From the NCBI GenBank assembly GCA_910574285.1, contig CAJTAL010000008.1:83013-147012 (forward strand): DNA of 64,000 nucleotides, written 5' to 3'. How positions within the stretch are numbered: the stretch's first letter is position 1; the number at the start of each line of letters is the position of its first letter. The translations under genes and the position numbers were made by a program. The stretch is from Lachnospiraceae bacterium (GTDB lineage: Bacteria; Bacillota; Clostridia; Lachnospirales; Lachnospiraceae). Below the pieces are notes generated by a model, which saw nothing but the letters and a program-made list of their open reading frames with translations, ran no database searches and was not told the DNA's origin. Positions 24,756 through 33,924 of the stretch are shown here, one piece after another.

Positions 24756-25613
24756 AAAATTGAAACTGAGCATGTATCCTTTTGTCAAATGAAAGTAATC
24801 CAGATAATCCGACAGTTGTTTCTCTCCACGCTCACTATTCCTGGTTCGACTGGTTCTTCTCCTGTACTCCTGCCTTATACAATTCACTTGAAGTAAATTC
24901 CTCGGAGATAAAATAATTATAGAGCACCGATTCAAATATCTGATTAAAGATTACCGCCGTATCCTTGTCGTTTCTGATAAATCCAAACATAACGGCATCT
25001 TTCATATAATCGCTCGCAGCAAAATATGGAATCGGTTTACCGGTAAAGAGAAGCTCATACAGTACCGTCCTCAGCTTTGGATAAAGTTTTAATTTTCTTA
25101 TCATAGACTGATAAAGGGTGTTATCTTCCTTTACAATCATTCTTTCGGCCTCATAAAAACCTTCTCTTGTCCATACGCTGCTCTTATCCGGAAATTCCGT
25201 ACTTCCTGCGATCTCTTCATCCATATATTTACACAGACCCGAAACAAGATACGGATATCCTCTCCATCAGATCTGATTTTTCTCTTCATGCTGCGCACAT
25301 CATAAACCCCGGCAAGAATTACGGATTGAAAAACCGGTATCCGTCTTCTTTTCAAATAACAGGCCCGAAGCTGCGCAAGAAAATCTACAAATACCTGATC
25401 GTTTGAAGCCGTGTCCACCTCGTCGATCATTAAAACAATCTTCCTTGATGCTTTCCCGCACCAAGATTTCAGAACTTTAAAAAGTGTCTGGAGAGAAATT
25501 ACAGGTTCCGTTTTCTGTGCAAATCCTACAAGTCTCTTTTCAATACCATCAGGAAATTTTTCAACCATATCCAACAACTCTTCAGAGAAAGCCGCGACAA
25601 AAGCCTGCAATAT
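24756..25613 (-). pseudogene. Decayed AAA/PD-(D/E)XK gene (8623-type), several deletions
   Basis: Pieces match the intact paralogue at 27482-29062. From FVAAFSEELLD through VLMIDEVDTASND to about IRSDGED lies in one frame (25137-25610). About 55 codons are then missing and the frame changes. The match resumes from KYMDEEIAGSTEF to AGVQEKNQ (24835-25224). A second deletion removes the nuclease core: the sequence jumps from TRN to SERGEKQL, probably between two copies of an NER-coding motif. The Walker A end is absent and the C-terminus is lost after GYMLSFNF. It is certainly non-functional. Confidence 0.85.
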
Positions 25614-25786
25614 TAAAAATCTTTGCCATTTGCCCTCTCCTTTCTGGGAAACTGCTATTCTCAGTTAACACAGATCATCTGTGCAATCGGAGACATAGAC
25701 AAGCAAGAATGTTAAGTTATTTCTTTACAGTTCCTAAACGCACTTATAATATTTCTATCTTACAGCTATGCTTCTTATCTTCTTTG

Positions 25787-26743
25787 TCATATGCGATTCC
25801 TAAATATCTCATCGTATGGTCCTGAACTGGTCCAGTAGTTCCCCAGATTATTATTCATAAGCGCTGAGACAGCCGACTGCGAATTATATATCCGCTTTCC
25901 TGTCATGGTATAATAACCGTCATACCATTCCCTTAATCCTTCCCGGGTAATCCGAAGTTCTTTCGTATATTTTTCATACCTTGAATACAGATCATCTACT
26001 TCCGCCTCCGTAAACCCAAAATACTCACTATATTTTTCTTCAGACACCATCGTATATTCCAGGAACATATTCAGCGCCGAACCGCTGGAATACTTGGCGA
26101 TGGGGAGTATCCCCGTCATATATGCAAGCTCTACATAGGGTTGATCCTTCAGCAGATTACTTAAAAAGCCGATATATTCCTTCTTATCACTGTCCGTAAT
26201 AAAATCCGTATGGAAAATAAAATCCCACTCGTCCAATACAAAGGTAAATCTTACGTCATCCTCCAGCTCAAGGATACAGTTCAGCGTATCCCAAACTGTC
26301 ATTTCATAATCAATCTCTACATTCGGAAATGCCCGTGCCAGGTCGTCAAAAAGCGCCCTCTCAATCCGTGAAATATATTCTCTGTATGTTCTGCACTCTC
26401 TTGGAAGTTCATTAAACGAAATGTATATCACATTATGTTAATTCAAATGCTTTTCATACCATTTCCGCTTGCTAACATCAAGTCCGTCAAAGATATCCCG
26501 GCTGTCCACAACCTTCCCCAGGTAAGACACAATCATATTTGCCGTAACCGTCTTACCAAATCTTCTGGGTCTTGTAATGCAAATATAAGGATTCCCCGTA
26601 ACAGGTCCTATGGAATCATCCTCACCTGTCTCAAGAAAACCGATAAACTCATCGAACATTCTCGTCTTATCCACAAAAAAAGACGCATTCACTTCCTTCC
26701 GATATAAAAGGGCAGCCTTTTTACTGTTCAGATAAATTCCCAT
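25787..26743 (-). pseudogene. Decayed AAA-ATPase-like gene (23049-type), nonsense and 3' truncated
   Basis: The N-terminus (MGIYLNSKKAALLYRKEV, FVDKTRMFDEF, P-loop RPRRFGKT) is intact until a TAA at 26438-26440, in the segment corresponding to ILEYFNKYDMIYIDF of the paralogue. The same frame then continues IYISFNELPREC, FVLDEWDFI and TGILPIAKYSSGS to GPYDEIF, and stops at 25787. The whole C-terminal nuclease half is missing. A lysine-to-stop change plus a 3' deletion explain it. Its 3' end abuts the previous pseudogene. Confidence 0.85.
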
Positions 26744-26776
26744 ACTGATATTCCCCTTTCATTACAAACCTCATAC

Positions 26777-27361
26777 TCACTTCTTCCCCGGAAATTCCTT
26801 TTCGATATACCGATGCTCCTTTACCGAAAGCAGCTTATCTCCCTCAAAGTCAAGCTCAACAATGTAGGGCATCCAATCTATAATACAAAGATAATCCCTG
26901 CACCCAAACTCCGGATGATAAAAATTCAAAATAGTACTCAGGGCCGTTCCATGTGTCCCGATCACAATTTTTCTGCCTTCATTTTCCGCTAATATCTCCT
27001 TAAGCGCCGCAATATTCCTTTTCTGCACCATGTTGATGGACTCGCCGTCTTCCTCATGATAATCATGATCCGCCCATCTCTTTTCAAACATTTCATGAGT
27101 GTTGCCATGAAACCCTTTCTCCCTCTCGCGCAACCTCTCATCCGTAATGATTTCCTTCCCGTAGAAAGCGGCCGTGTCTGCAATCGTATCATAACTTCTC
27201 TTATATGGACTGCAGTAAAATACATCGATCTCTTTATCTTTCAGGAAGTCCAATATAATCTTAGAATCCTGCTTTCCTTCGGCCGTCAGAGGTCTTGTTC
27301 TCTCATCTTCCCACATATATTCCGGTTGTGCATGACGTACAAAATACACCTGTGTTGCCAT
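26777..27361 (-). CDS. Histidine phosphatase family protein
   Basis: 194 residues of the phosphoglycerate-mutase-like superfamily. The phospho-accepting histidine is in FVRHAQ at about 7-12, with the supporting motifs SPYKRSYDT, ERLRERE and the second histidine in IGTHGTAL. Family members dephosphorylate small metabolites or phosphohistidine; the substrate is not predictable. ATG 27361 lies after GGGGAG; a longer in-frame start at 27388 has no site. Both its 3' end and its upstream region recur at 29101-29240, showing that a copy once lay there. Confidence 0.88.
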   Translation of the reverse strand: MATQVYFVRHAQPEYMWEDERTRPLTAEGKQDSKIILDFLKDKEIDVFYCSPYKRSYDTIADTAAFYGKEIITDERLREREKGFHGNTHEMFEKRWADHDYHEEDGESINMVQKRNIAALKEILAENEGRKIVIGTHGTALSTILNFYHPEFGCRDYLCIIDWMPYIVELDFEGDKLLSVKEHRYIEKEFPGKK

Positions 27362-27380
27362 TCTTATTCTCCCCTTTCCG

Positions 27381-27440
27381 AAATTCAATCAGAGAAACAT
27401 TCTAGTATAACTATAACAAAAAGCAGAGTTCCAGACAATA
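27381..27440 (-). repeat. 60-bp upstream segment, copy 1 of a direct duplication
   Basis: Matches 29181-29240 with about four mismatches in 60 bp and the same orientation. It is the region just upstream of the histidine phosphatase gene. Confidence 0.85.
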
Positions 27441-27481
27441 ATAACCTAGCGGTTATCCATTGTGAAAATGTGTATGCTCAT

Positions 27482-29062
27482 TCACACAATCGCCTCAATC
27501 AATGTCTTATCTTTTATCTTAATCTCTTTTACGCCGATCTCTTTCTTCTTATTAAAATTAAAGCTGAGCATATATCCCTTTGTAAGGTGAAAATACTCAA
27601 GATAGTTCGAAAGCTGCTCTTCCCCGCGCTCATTGTACGCGTTACCCCTCCATATTTTAATTTCGACCACATTCTGCTCCCCATGATAATAGATAACCAG
27701 ATCCATTCGCTCATTGTTCCTGGTTCTTGATTCCACACTATAGTTCCCTACGCCATTGATGATCGGTTTAAGAAATAAAAGAAAATAACGCCTTCCAACC
27801 TCTTCCAAGAATACATCATCCTGATCTCCATAGAGAAGCTCAAAAGTTTCTACAAACTTCTCAAGCACCCTCCTGACATCCAGATATCCGCCGACAATAA
27901 ACTGATTTTTCTCCTGTACACCTGCAGCATACATCTTACTGACTGCAAATTCCTCAGAAATAAAATAATTGTACAACACAGCTTCAAAAATCCGATTAGA
28001 AATAACCGCCGTATCATTCTCATTTCTGATAAAACCAAACATAACCGCGTCTTTTAAATAACTGTTTGTTGCAACATAAGGAATCGGCTTCCCTGTGAAC
28101 AACAGTTCATATATAACTGCTTTCAATTCAGGATAAATCTTTAACTTTCTTATCAACGACTGATACAAAGGATTGTCTTCTTTCTCAATCATCTTTTCCG
28201 CCTCATAAAATCCGGCTTCAGTCCATGCATTGTGCCTGTCAGGAAACTCTTCCGTGCCTGCAATCCATTCATCCATAAAGCTGCAAAGACGTGATACCAG
28301 ATATGGATAACCCGATGTAAAATCATAGATCAGACGGGATATTCTTTCGATATCCATACTGGTACAAACGTCTTTCTCATATTCTCTTAACATCCCTGCA
28401 ATATCATCTGCTGAAAAACTCATATCTACAAGAAAATCCGCCGCAATATTCCATGGACTGTTTTCTATGTGCTCTTCATCCAAGTGCATCTTCCTTCTGA
28501 CATTACGAATATCATAGACTCCTGCAAGAATTACAGAACGAAATGTGGGAACTTTTCCCCGCTTCAGATAGCAGGCCCGGAGCTGAGCGAGAAAATCAAG
28601 GAATACCTGATTATTAGAAGCCGTATCTGCTTCGTCTATAATTATGACAATTTCTTTTTCTGATGTCTGACACCAGGTTTTCAAGACCTTGAAAACAGAT
28701 TGGAGCGTCATAATCCGAGCATTTTTTTCCGCAAATAAAACAAGCTTCTCTGCAATATCATCCGGAAATTCATGAACCAGATCCAACAATTCCGCAGAAA
28801 AGGCAGCGACAAAAGACGATTCATCTTTAAATGATAAAGAACTCATAGTCTGAAAATCCATACTTACTACAACATAGTCATCTGCCAGGATATCTCCCAG
28901 AGCATTCAAAAGAGTCGTCTTACCATACTGTCTGGCCCGATTGATGGTAAAGTATTTTCCGGCATCAATCATTAACCTGATATCTCGCAGACGGCTGCTC
29001 AGATCAACCATGTAATGCAGCTTCGGATCACAGCATCCGTCGGTATTAAATGTCTTGCTCAT
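27482..29062 (-). CDS. AAA ATPase with PD-(D/E)XK nuclease-like domain
   Basis: 526 residues, an intact paralogue of 8623-10215. P-loop RQYGKTT lies near 43-49, Walker B IVIIIDEADTASN near 140, and the nuclease core is a DLVIYY Asp followed by VEIK near 468, then GYMLSFNFNKKKEIG. The ATG at 29062 gives the family N-terminus (MSKTFNTDG); GGGAGGTG lies upstream. An in-frame start at 29098 would add a stretch absent from the paralogue. It stands between duplicated histidine-phosphatase sequences, so it moved or was duplicated together with that gene. Function not established. Confidence 0.85.
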   Translation of the reverse strand: MSKTFNTDGCCDPKLHYMVDLSSRLRDIRLMIDAGKYFTINRARQYGKTTLLNALGDILADDYVVVSMDFQTMSSLSFKDESSFVAAFSAELLDLVHEFPDDIAEKLVLFAEKNARIMTLQSVFKVLKTWCQTSEKEIVIIIDEADTASNNQVFLDFLAQLRACYLKRGKVPTFRSVILAGVYDIRNVRRKMHLDEEHIENSPWNIAADFLVDMSFSADDIAGMLREYEKDVCTSMDIERISRLIYDFTSGYPYLVSRLCSFMDEWIAGTEEFPDRHNAWTEAGFYEAEKMIEKEDNPLYQSLIRKLKIYPELKAVIYELLFTGKPIPYVATNSYLKDAVMFGFIRNENDTAVISNRIFEAVLYNYFISEEFAVSKMYAAGVQEKNQFIVGGYLDVRRVLEKFVETFELLYGDQDDVFLEEVGRRYFLLFLKPIINGVGNYSVESRTRNNERMDLVIYYHGEQNVVEIKIWRGNAYNERGEEQLSNYLEYFHLTKGYMLSFNFNKKKEIGVKEIKIKDKTLIEAIV

Positions 29063-29100
29063 TCTCCCTATGCACCTCCCGGTTTTTATTAAAATCATTT

Positions 29101-29240
29101 ATATGCTCTTTTATTTCCAACAGTTTATCGCCAATAAAATTCAGTTCAACAATGTAAGGCATCCAATCTATAATACGAAAAAATTCAATCAGAGAAATAT
29201 TCTGGTATAACTATAACAAAAAGCAGAGTCCCAGACAATA
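29101..29240 (-). pseudogene. Remnant of a second histidine phosphatase gene with its upstream DNA
   Basis: 29101-29178 matches the 3' end of the phosphatase gene (about 26810-26888), and 29181-29240 matches that gene's upstream region (27381-27440). The body of about 490 bp between the two is deleted. This is copy 2 of a direct duplication spanning the phosphatase and the AAA/nuclease gene. Confidence 0.75.
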
Positions 29241-29437
29241 GAATTGTGTAAAAACAAAAGGAAGGCGCTGCCCAATCTTGAATTTGACTGTATGTTCTTA
29301 TATAATACAAATAAAGTGTTACAGATTCATAGCGTTTGAAAAGAAAGGGAATACCCGTTGGTATTGAAGATTTTGAAAAATTATTCCTGAAAGATTGAAC
29401 AAAAAAACCGGCACGTTTCATAAAAAGGAGACAAAAG

Positions 29438-29941
29438 ATGAATGTTCCAAAAGAAATGAGAGAAACCTATGAGGTGATTTCAAAACTATTGATTAAGTAC
29501 AGTGAAGAATATCTGAATAAAGAATATGAAGAATTATGCCTTCATGCACTTGAAAAGTTATGCCGTAAACGGCCGTCGCCATTAAAAAGCGGCAGGAGTA
29601 ATACCTGGGCTGCAGGAATTGTATATGCAATTGGGAGTAATAACTTTATATTTGATAAAAGCCAGCCGATCCATATGACAGCAAAAGAATTGGTAACCCC
29701 TTTCGGAGTTGCTGCATCTACAGCGTCTTCTAAGGCAGCCCAGATTAAGAAATTGTTGAAAATTGACTACTCACGTGCCGAATGGTGTCTGCCATCGAAA
29801 GCTTCCGGTAATCCTATGTTATGGATGGTCTCTATAAATGGATTGGTATTTGACGCCAGAATGCTTCCAGTAGAAATGCAGGAAATATGTTATGAGAAAG
29901 GACTGATTCCATTTGTTCCGGCATATAAAAAGGAGTCGTAG
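29438..29941 (+). CDS. Conserved protein, DUF6398-like
   Basis: 167 residues, soluble, with an N-terminal helical region and a central SNTWAAGIVYAIGSNNF block, then HMTAKELVTPFGVAASTASSKA, which resembles a helix-turn-helix-like segment. It recalls the DUF6398 family of unknown function. ATG 29438 follows AAAGGAG. It is rightward, between the AAA/nuclease region and the leftward glycan operon, and stands alone. The 285-bp gap after it holds a hairpin (30012-30035) and two short leftward frames of about 30 codons that I cannot support as genes. Confidence 0.7.
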   Translation: MNVPKEMRETYEVISKLLIKYSEEYLNKEYEELCLHALEKLCRKRPSPLKSGRSNTWAAGIVYAIGSNNFIFDKSQPIHMTAKELVTPFGVAASTASSKAAQIKKLLKIDYSRAEWCLPSKASGNPMLWMVSINGLVFDARMLPVEMQEICYEKGLIPFVPAYKKES

Positions 29942-30011
29942 CCGGATACCTGATTGATGAATATGATGTACCGCCTGCCAAAGCAAACGAGCAAAACTAC
30001 TATTTCCCTGG

Positions 30012-30035
30012 GAAGGGGCTTGCAACAGCCCCTTC
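30012..30035. other. Stem-loop between convergent transcription units
   Basis: GAAGGGGCT pairs perfectly with AGCCCCTTC around TGCAAC. There is no U-tract on either side, so it is recorded as a structure and possible weak bidirectional terminator. Confidence 0.45.
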
Positions 30036-30227
30036 TACCTTGACCTGCGATCACCGTGAATAATAAACACCTTCCTTCATTTCTTTGATCAATTCGTTTC
30101 GCTTAATCCAGACATAAGTTGAAATTTGCTGCTTTGTAAAAGCACCCATTACTCTTTTGGGCGTGGGTTGAAAAAAGCATCCGCATTAGCGACTACGAAT
30201 GAAAAACTTACCCAGGCACCGACATAT

Positions 30228-31190
30228 TTAAAAGTCTTCACTGTATAACATTTTTAATTCTTTACTGAATTTCAAGGCTCCATGTGAATTCATATGAGAA
30301 GAATCAACAAACTTATCTTCTTCATATGCCGAAAACCAATCTACTGTTATACCAGGAAAACTTTTCTTTATAGCTTTATAATAACTATGAAATCCTTCCG
30401 TATACTCCTGAGTATATTTTTCTTTCCCAGGGAGTGGTAACTTGACAATACGAACCTGTATATCTTTGTCCTCACATAAGTTGATAAGTTTCTTAAGATA
30501 ATCATCAAAAAGCGGACTAACGCAGAATTCATCATACACGATTCCATCCGGAATATCTCCTTCTTGAATAGTTCTTCCAATATACCTTCCCCTATGCAAG
30601 TCATTCTGCTTCCATGCTTCTATATTTTCTGCATATCGCTGATTAAAACCTGCGTTCATTAAAGAAGTTATATATTTATTCGGCAAACGTAATTCATATG
30701 ATATAAAATCTGTTTTATAATTTTCGCAAATAATGGAATCTTCATTATATTCTTTCGCTGCTTTTAGTATTTCTACAATTTGCCCTATTCTAAATCTATG
30801 AGAATACACAATTCTTCTCCAAAAGCAGTCTTCTTCATATAAATGATGGTCCATAAAGCTTATATAACAAACATCAGGCGCATTATTGTGTGCCAGCCAA
30901 TCCTCCAAAATATAATAATTCTCAACAGGAGTCGTTCCGCCTAAGGACAGATTAATCGTATCATCTGATAATATTTCCGGCGCATAAGAAGCATTAGCCG
31001 TGGAATCTCCAAGTATAATAACTCTATAATCCTTCTCTTGCCTGGTATTCGCCTGCTCTTTATTCCACATATAATAGGGCGCTTCTTCATCCATATACCC
31101 AAGTGGATTCATCCATGTATAGATATACACAAATATCACAGGCAGAATAACGCCAATACCTTTTGTACTTAATTTAAATACATTCCTCAT
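30228..31190 (-). CDS. SGNH-type partner of the MBOAT O-acetyltransferase (AlgJ/DltD-like)
   Basis: 320 residues with an N-terminal signal anchor (about 8-28) and an extracytoplasmic SGNH hydrolase-like domain. The nucleophile is in ILGDSTANASY near 59-62 and the Asp-His pair in VDSSHMNSHG near 298. In AlgIJ, PatAB and DltBD systems the MBOAT protein exports the acetyl group and the SGNH protein places it on the polymer. It begins 12 bp after the MBOAT gene. As the last gene of the operon it predicts O-acetylation of the surface glycan. Confidence 0.75.
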   Translation of the reverse strand: MRNVFKLSTKGIGVILPVIFVYIYTWMNPLGYMDEEAPYYMWNKEQANTRQEKDYRVIILGDSTANASYAPEILSDDTINLSLGGTTPVENYYILEDWLAHNNAPDVCYISFMDHHLYEEDCFWRRIVYSHRFRIGQIVEILKAAKEYNEDSIICENYKTDFISYELRLPNKYITSLMNAGFNQRYAENIEAWKQNDLHRGRYIGRTIQEGDIPDGIVYDEFCVSPLFDDYLKKLINLCEDKDIQVRIVKLPLPGKEKYTQEYTEGFHSYYKAIKKSFPGITVDWFSAYEEDKFVDSSHMNSHGALKFSKELKMLYSEDF

Positions 31191-31202
31191 TACCTAATCC
31201 CT

Positions 31203-32687
31203 CTAAAACTGAAAATAAATAAATTCTTGTCCGGTAATGTCTAATGAAAATGTAATCAAAGTAACGATTCCCCAATAGACCATATATCGAAAAAAAACAT
31301 TCTGACTCGACAGCCAATCCAGAACATCCATTTTTCTTTCCCTCATCAGGCTATATAATATTAAAAAGAATATCCCCGTAAATAATATGGAAATATTCCT
31401 TTCATTCAAACCAAGCTGGTACAGACCCCCATTCAAAAGTAGACCTATATTAGATATATTTAATGAATTTTTCAAAATATAGAACGCCGCCCTGACAGAA
31501 TCTGCGCGGAAAAATACCCATGCAATATCCACAAGGAAAAACGTTTTTATCATTCTTAAAAATTTCCAGGAAAACTTTTCTGTATCTACCCGGAATTTTA
31601 TATATATCTTATCCATAATAGGTGTCAAGATATCTTCTATAATCTGATATAAGCCATGTACCCCCCCCCATGCGAAAAATGTGATATCTGCACCATGCCA
31701 TAGACCGCTTATCCCAAACGTAATCAACAGATTTCTGTACTTCTGAAGTTTTGAGCCTTTGCTTCCTCCCAGCGGAATATAAAGATAATCTCTCAACCAT
31801 GAGCTCAGAGAAATATGCCACCTTCTCCAGAAATCCTTTATCGTTCGCGCAAAATACGGTTGAGAAAAATTTTCCATCAGTTCATATCCCAATACTTTAG
31901 CAGCGCCTTTTGCAATCACGGAATATCCCATAAAATCACAATATATCTGAAAAGCGAACAGTACATTGGCTATAATCAACTGAAAACCTTTGTAAGAAGT
32001 ATAATCTCCATATACCCTATTCACCAAAACAGCACATCGGTCTGCAATCACCAATTTTAAAAAATATCCCCACATCATGAGCAGAAGCCCTTCCCGCACT
32101 GCATCATACCGAAATCTTGTAGGTCTGGCGAACTGTTTCAACAGACTTTTAGACCGTTCAATCGGCCCTGCTACAAGCTGCGGAAAAAAAGAAACAAACA
32201 AAGCGTACTGAAAAAAATTCTTTTCCGCATATATTTCACCCCTGTATACATCAATAATATATCCAAGAGCCTGAAATATATAGAAAGAGATACCGACAGG
32301 AAGGACAATGTCAAACACAGGGTTATTCAATTCAATATGTATTATCCGGAAGAGACATGTCAAAATATTCAGCGCAAAATTAAAATATTTAAAATAAAAA
32401 AGTATCATGATATTCAATATCACACTTATAATCATGATTATCTTTTTGCATCTGATTTTATATAAATCCTCCAGATTGCTTCGTTTTGTTTTTTCTATTA
32501 CAAGCCCACTAATATATGTTACCAGCGTTGAAAACAAAAGCAAAAATATATATTTTGCATTCCAGCACATATAAAAAAAGTAACTTGCCGCCAATAGCCA
32601 CACACGTTTTATTTTATCAGGAACAACAAAATAAATGAGAACTATAAGCGGAAAAAAGATCAAAAACTGTAAAGAATTAAATAACAT
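31203..32687 (-). CDS. MBOAT O-acyltransferase (AlgI-like)
   Basis: About 494 residues with 10 or more TM helices. The MBOAT blocks are WRRWHISLSSWLRDYLYIPLGG near 290-312 and LWHGADITFFAWGGVHG near 327-343, with the catalytic histidine. It carries acetyl groups across the membrane for transfer to a polysaccharide. ATG 32687 is 8 nt from GGAGA; an ATG at 32693 is too near. A run of nine G (C9 on the plus strand, 31661-31669) encodes the WGGV part of the second motif. A one-base slip would truncate the protein at the active site. Confidence 0.9.
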   Translation of the reverse strand: MLFNSLQFLIFFPLIVLIYFVVPDKIKRVWLLAASYFFYMCWNAKYIFLLLFSTLVTYISGLVIEKTKRSNLEDLYKIRCKKIIMIISVILNIMILFYFKYFNFALNILTCLFRIIHIELNNPVFDIVLPVGISFYIFQALGYIIDVYRGEIYAEKNFFQYALFVSFFPQLVAGPIERSKSLLKQFARPTRFRYDAVREGLLLMMWGYFLKLVIADRCAVLVNRVYGDYTSYKGFQLIIANVLFAFQIYCDFMGYSVIAKGAAKVLGYELMENFSQPYFARTIKDFWRRWHISLSSWLRDYLYIPLGGSKGSKLQKYRNLLITFGISGLWHGADITFFAWGGVHGLYQIIEDILTPIMDKIYIKFRVDTEKFSWKFLRMIKTFFLVDIAWVFFRADSVRAAFYILKNSLNISNIGLLLNGGLYQLGLNERNISILFTGIFFLILYSLMRERKMDVLDWLSSQNVFFRYMVYWGIVTLITFSLDITGQEFIYFQF

Positions 32688-32772
32688 AGACATTCTCCAT
32701 AAGCTAACATTTTTTAACTCCTGGATTTCAAATTCTCAACATTACCAAATCAAAAATCCCCTTTAGACTTAA

Positions 32773-33507
32773 TCATATATCGAGAAAATCCTGTAATTCT
32801 TCCGGCGTCCCCAATACATGAACTTTTTCCGGCGCAATAACCGAGATATAGATCTCTCCCCCCAGCGATAGTAAATGATCATATAACGGCGCGACATATT
32901 TTTCCCCTTTGACCAGTTTTCCTGTCTGCCCATAGAATTCCTGATATAAATCTTTATACAGACGACATGTTTTAAAATAATAGGCTCCAATTGTACAATA
33001 ATCTGATATCCTTTGCTTTTCCTTAATTTCCGCCGCTCTGCCGGACTCATCCAGGCGTACAAAACTCCAATGATCCCCCTCCCCTCGAAAGCACGGAATA
33101 AATCCGTCCCCTTTCAGTTCTGTACTCTTCATTCCCCCCGCTTCTACATAGGTATCAATATTATAAATTAACAAAGCATGCTCCTGATCCCAGTATTCCT
33201 GCGCCAGCATTGCCGTTGTCGCCTGTCCGTCTGTAAGATAATCCAGGATTACTACTTTACAGTTTTTTAAATTACAAAGTCTGCACTTTTCTTTAATAAA
33301 ATATTCCACATCACAGGCTTCATCCTTCATGGCAATAAAAATATATCGATCCACATCTTTCTTAAACCCTTCCAGACTCTCCATCGCCCACTCAAACAAA
33401 GTTTTCCCCTTTGCCTCAATCATATATTTAGGAACTGTATATCCCCTCGCACGAAAACGTGCGCCAATCCCTCCCATAGTAATTACTACATCTATCTTAT
33501 TGTTCAT
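32773..33507 (-). CDS. Sugar/phosphate-alcohol nucleotidyltransferase
   Basis: 244 residues with the nucleotidyltransferase fold. The NTP loop is MGGIGARF at 11-18, PKYMIEAKGKTLFEW (about 26-40) carries the catalytic lysine, and the metal-binding Asp is in IYNIDTYV near 113. Enzymes of this kind make NDP-sugars, CDP-choline or similar activated building blocks. It is followed upstream in the operon by a HAD protein and an APH-type kinase, so the three may build an unusual activated phospho-compound. The substrate is unknown. Confidence 0.8.
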   Translation of the reverse strand: MNNKIDVVITMGGIGARFRARGYTVPKYMIEAKGKTLFEWAMESLEGFKKDVDRYIFIAMKDEACDVEYFIKEKCRLCNLKNCKVVILDYLTDGQATTAMLAQEYWDQEHALLIYNIDTYVEAGGMKSTELKGDGFIPCFRGEGDHWSFVRLDESGRAAEIKEKQRISDYCTIGAYYFKTCRLYKDLYQEFYGQTGKLVKGEKYVAPLYDHLLSLGGEIYISVIAPEKVHVLGTPEELQDFLDI

Positions 33508-33522
33508 CCTGAGCCTCTCCTG

Positions 33523-33924
33523 CTACTGCCTTAAACCGCTTCTGGAATTTTCGCAGAGCCTGTCCAATTCTTCCGGCGAATATCTTAGAAATTCATCCGG
33601 TCTTACAGTCCTGTCATCCACATAAAATCCCTTATGCCCGGGCCAGACTTTTCCATACACAATCTCATCATAGGGTATCTTCCATTTCTCAAGCCAGGCT
33701 GAAAGGACTGCCGCCGTATGCTTATTGATTAACCCAATATTCCCCCGATAAGAATTCATATTCCTGGAAGTATACAGGATAATCCTGGCTCCATTTTCTT
33801 TGTAATACTGCAGTTTTCTGACCATATCAGGAAAAGGAACCAAGTCTTCATACTTCTCATCCTTTTTCTTTATCGGGCAGAGCGTCCCGTCTATATCAAA
33901 TACAAATGAATACTCCTTAAACAT
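33523..33924 (-). CDS. HAD-superfamily phosphatase of capsule type
   Basis: About 133 residues with all core HAD motifs: FDIDGTL near the start (motif I), YTSRNM (motif II), the lysine in KVWPGHKG, and FYVDDRTV (motif IV). The cap is minimal, as in small capsule-locus HAD proteins. ATG 33924 is preferred to the in-frame TTG at 33933; it overlaps the end of the kinase-like gene by 8 bp. Likely partner of the neighbouring nucleotidyltransferase and kinase. Confidence 0.82.
   Translation of the reverse strand: MFKEYSFVFDIDGTLCPIKKKDEKYEDLVPFPDMVRKLQYYKENGARIILYTSRNMNSYRGNIGLINKHTAAVLSAWLEKWKIPYDEIVYGKVWPGHKGFYVDDRTVRPDEFLRYSPEELDRLCENSRSGLRQ

Noticed and set aside
29950..30227. Two short leftward frames of about 30 codons
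   Set aside because: They overlap in different frames, lack good ribosome sites and match nothing I recognise; they may be a frameshifted remnant.
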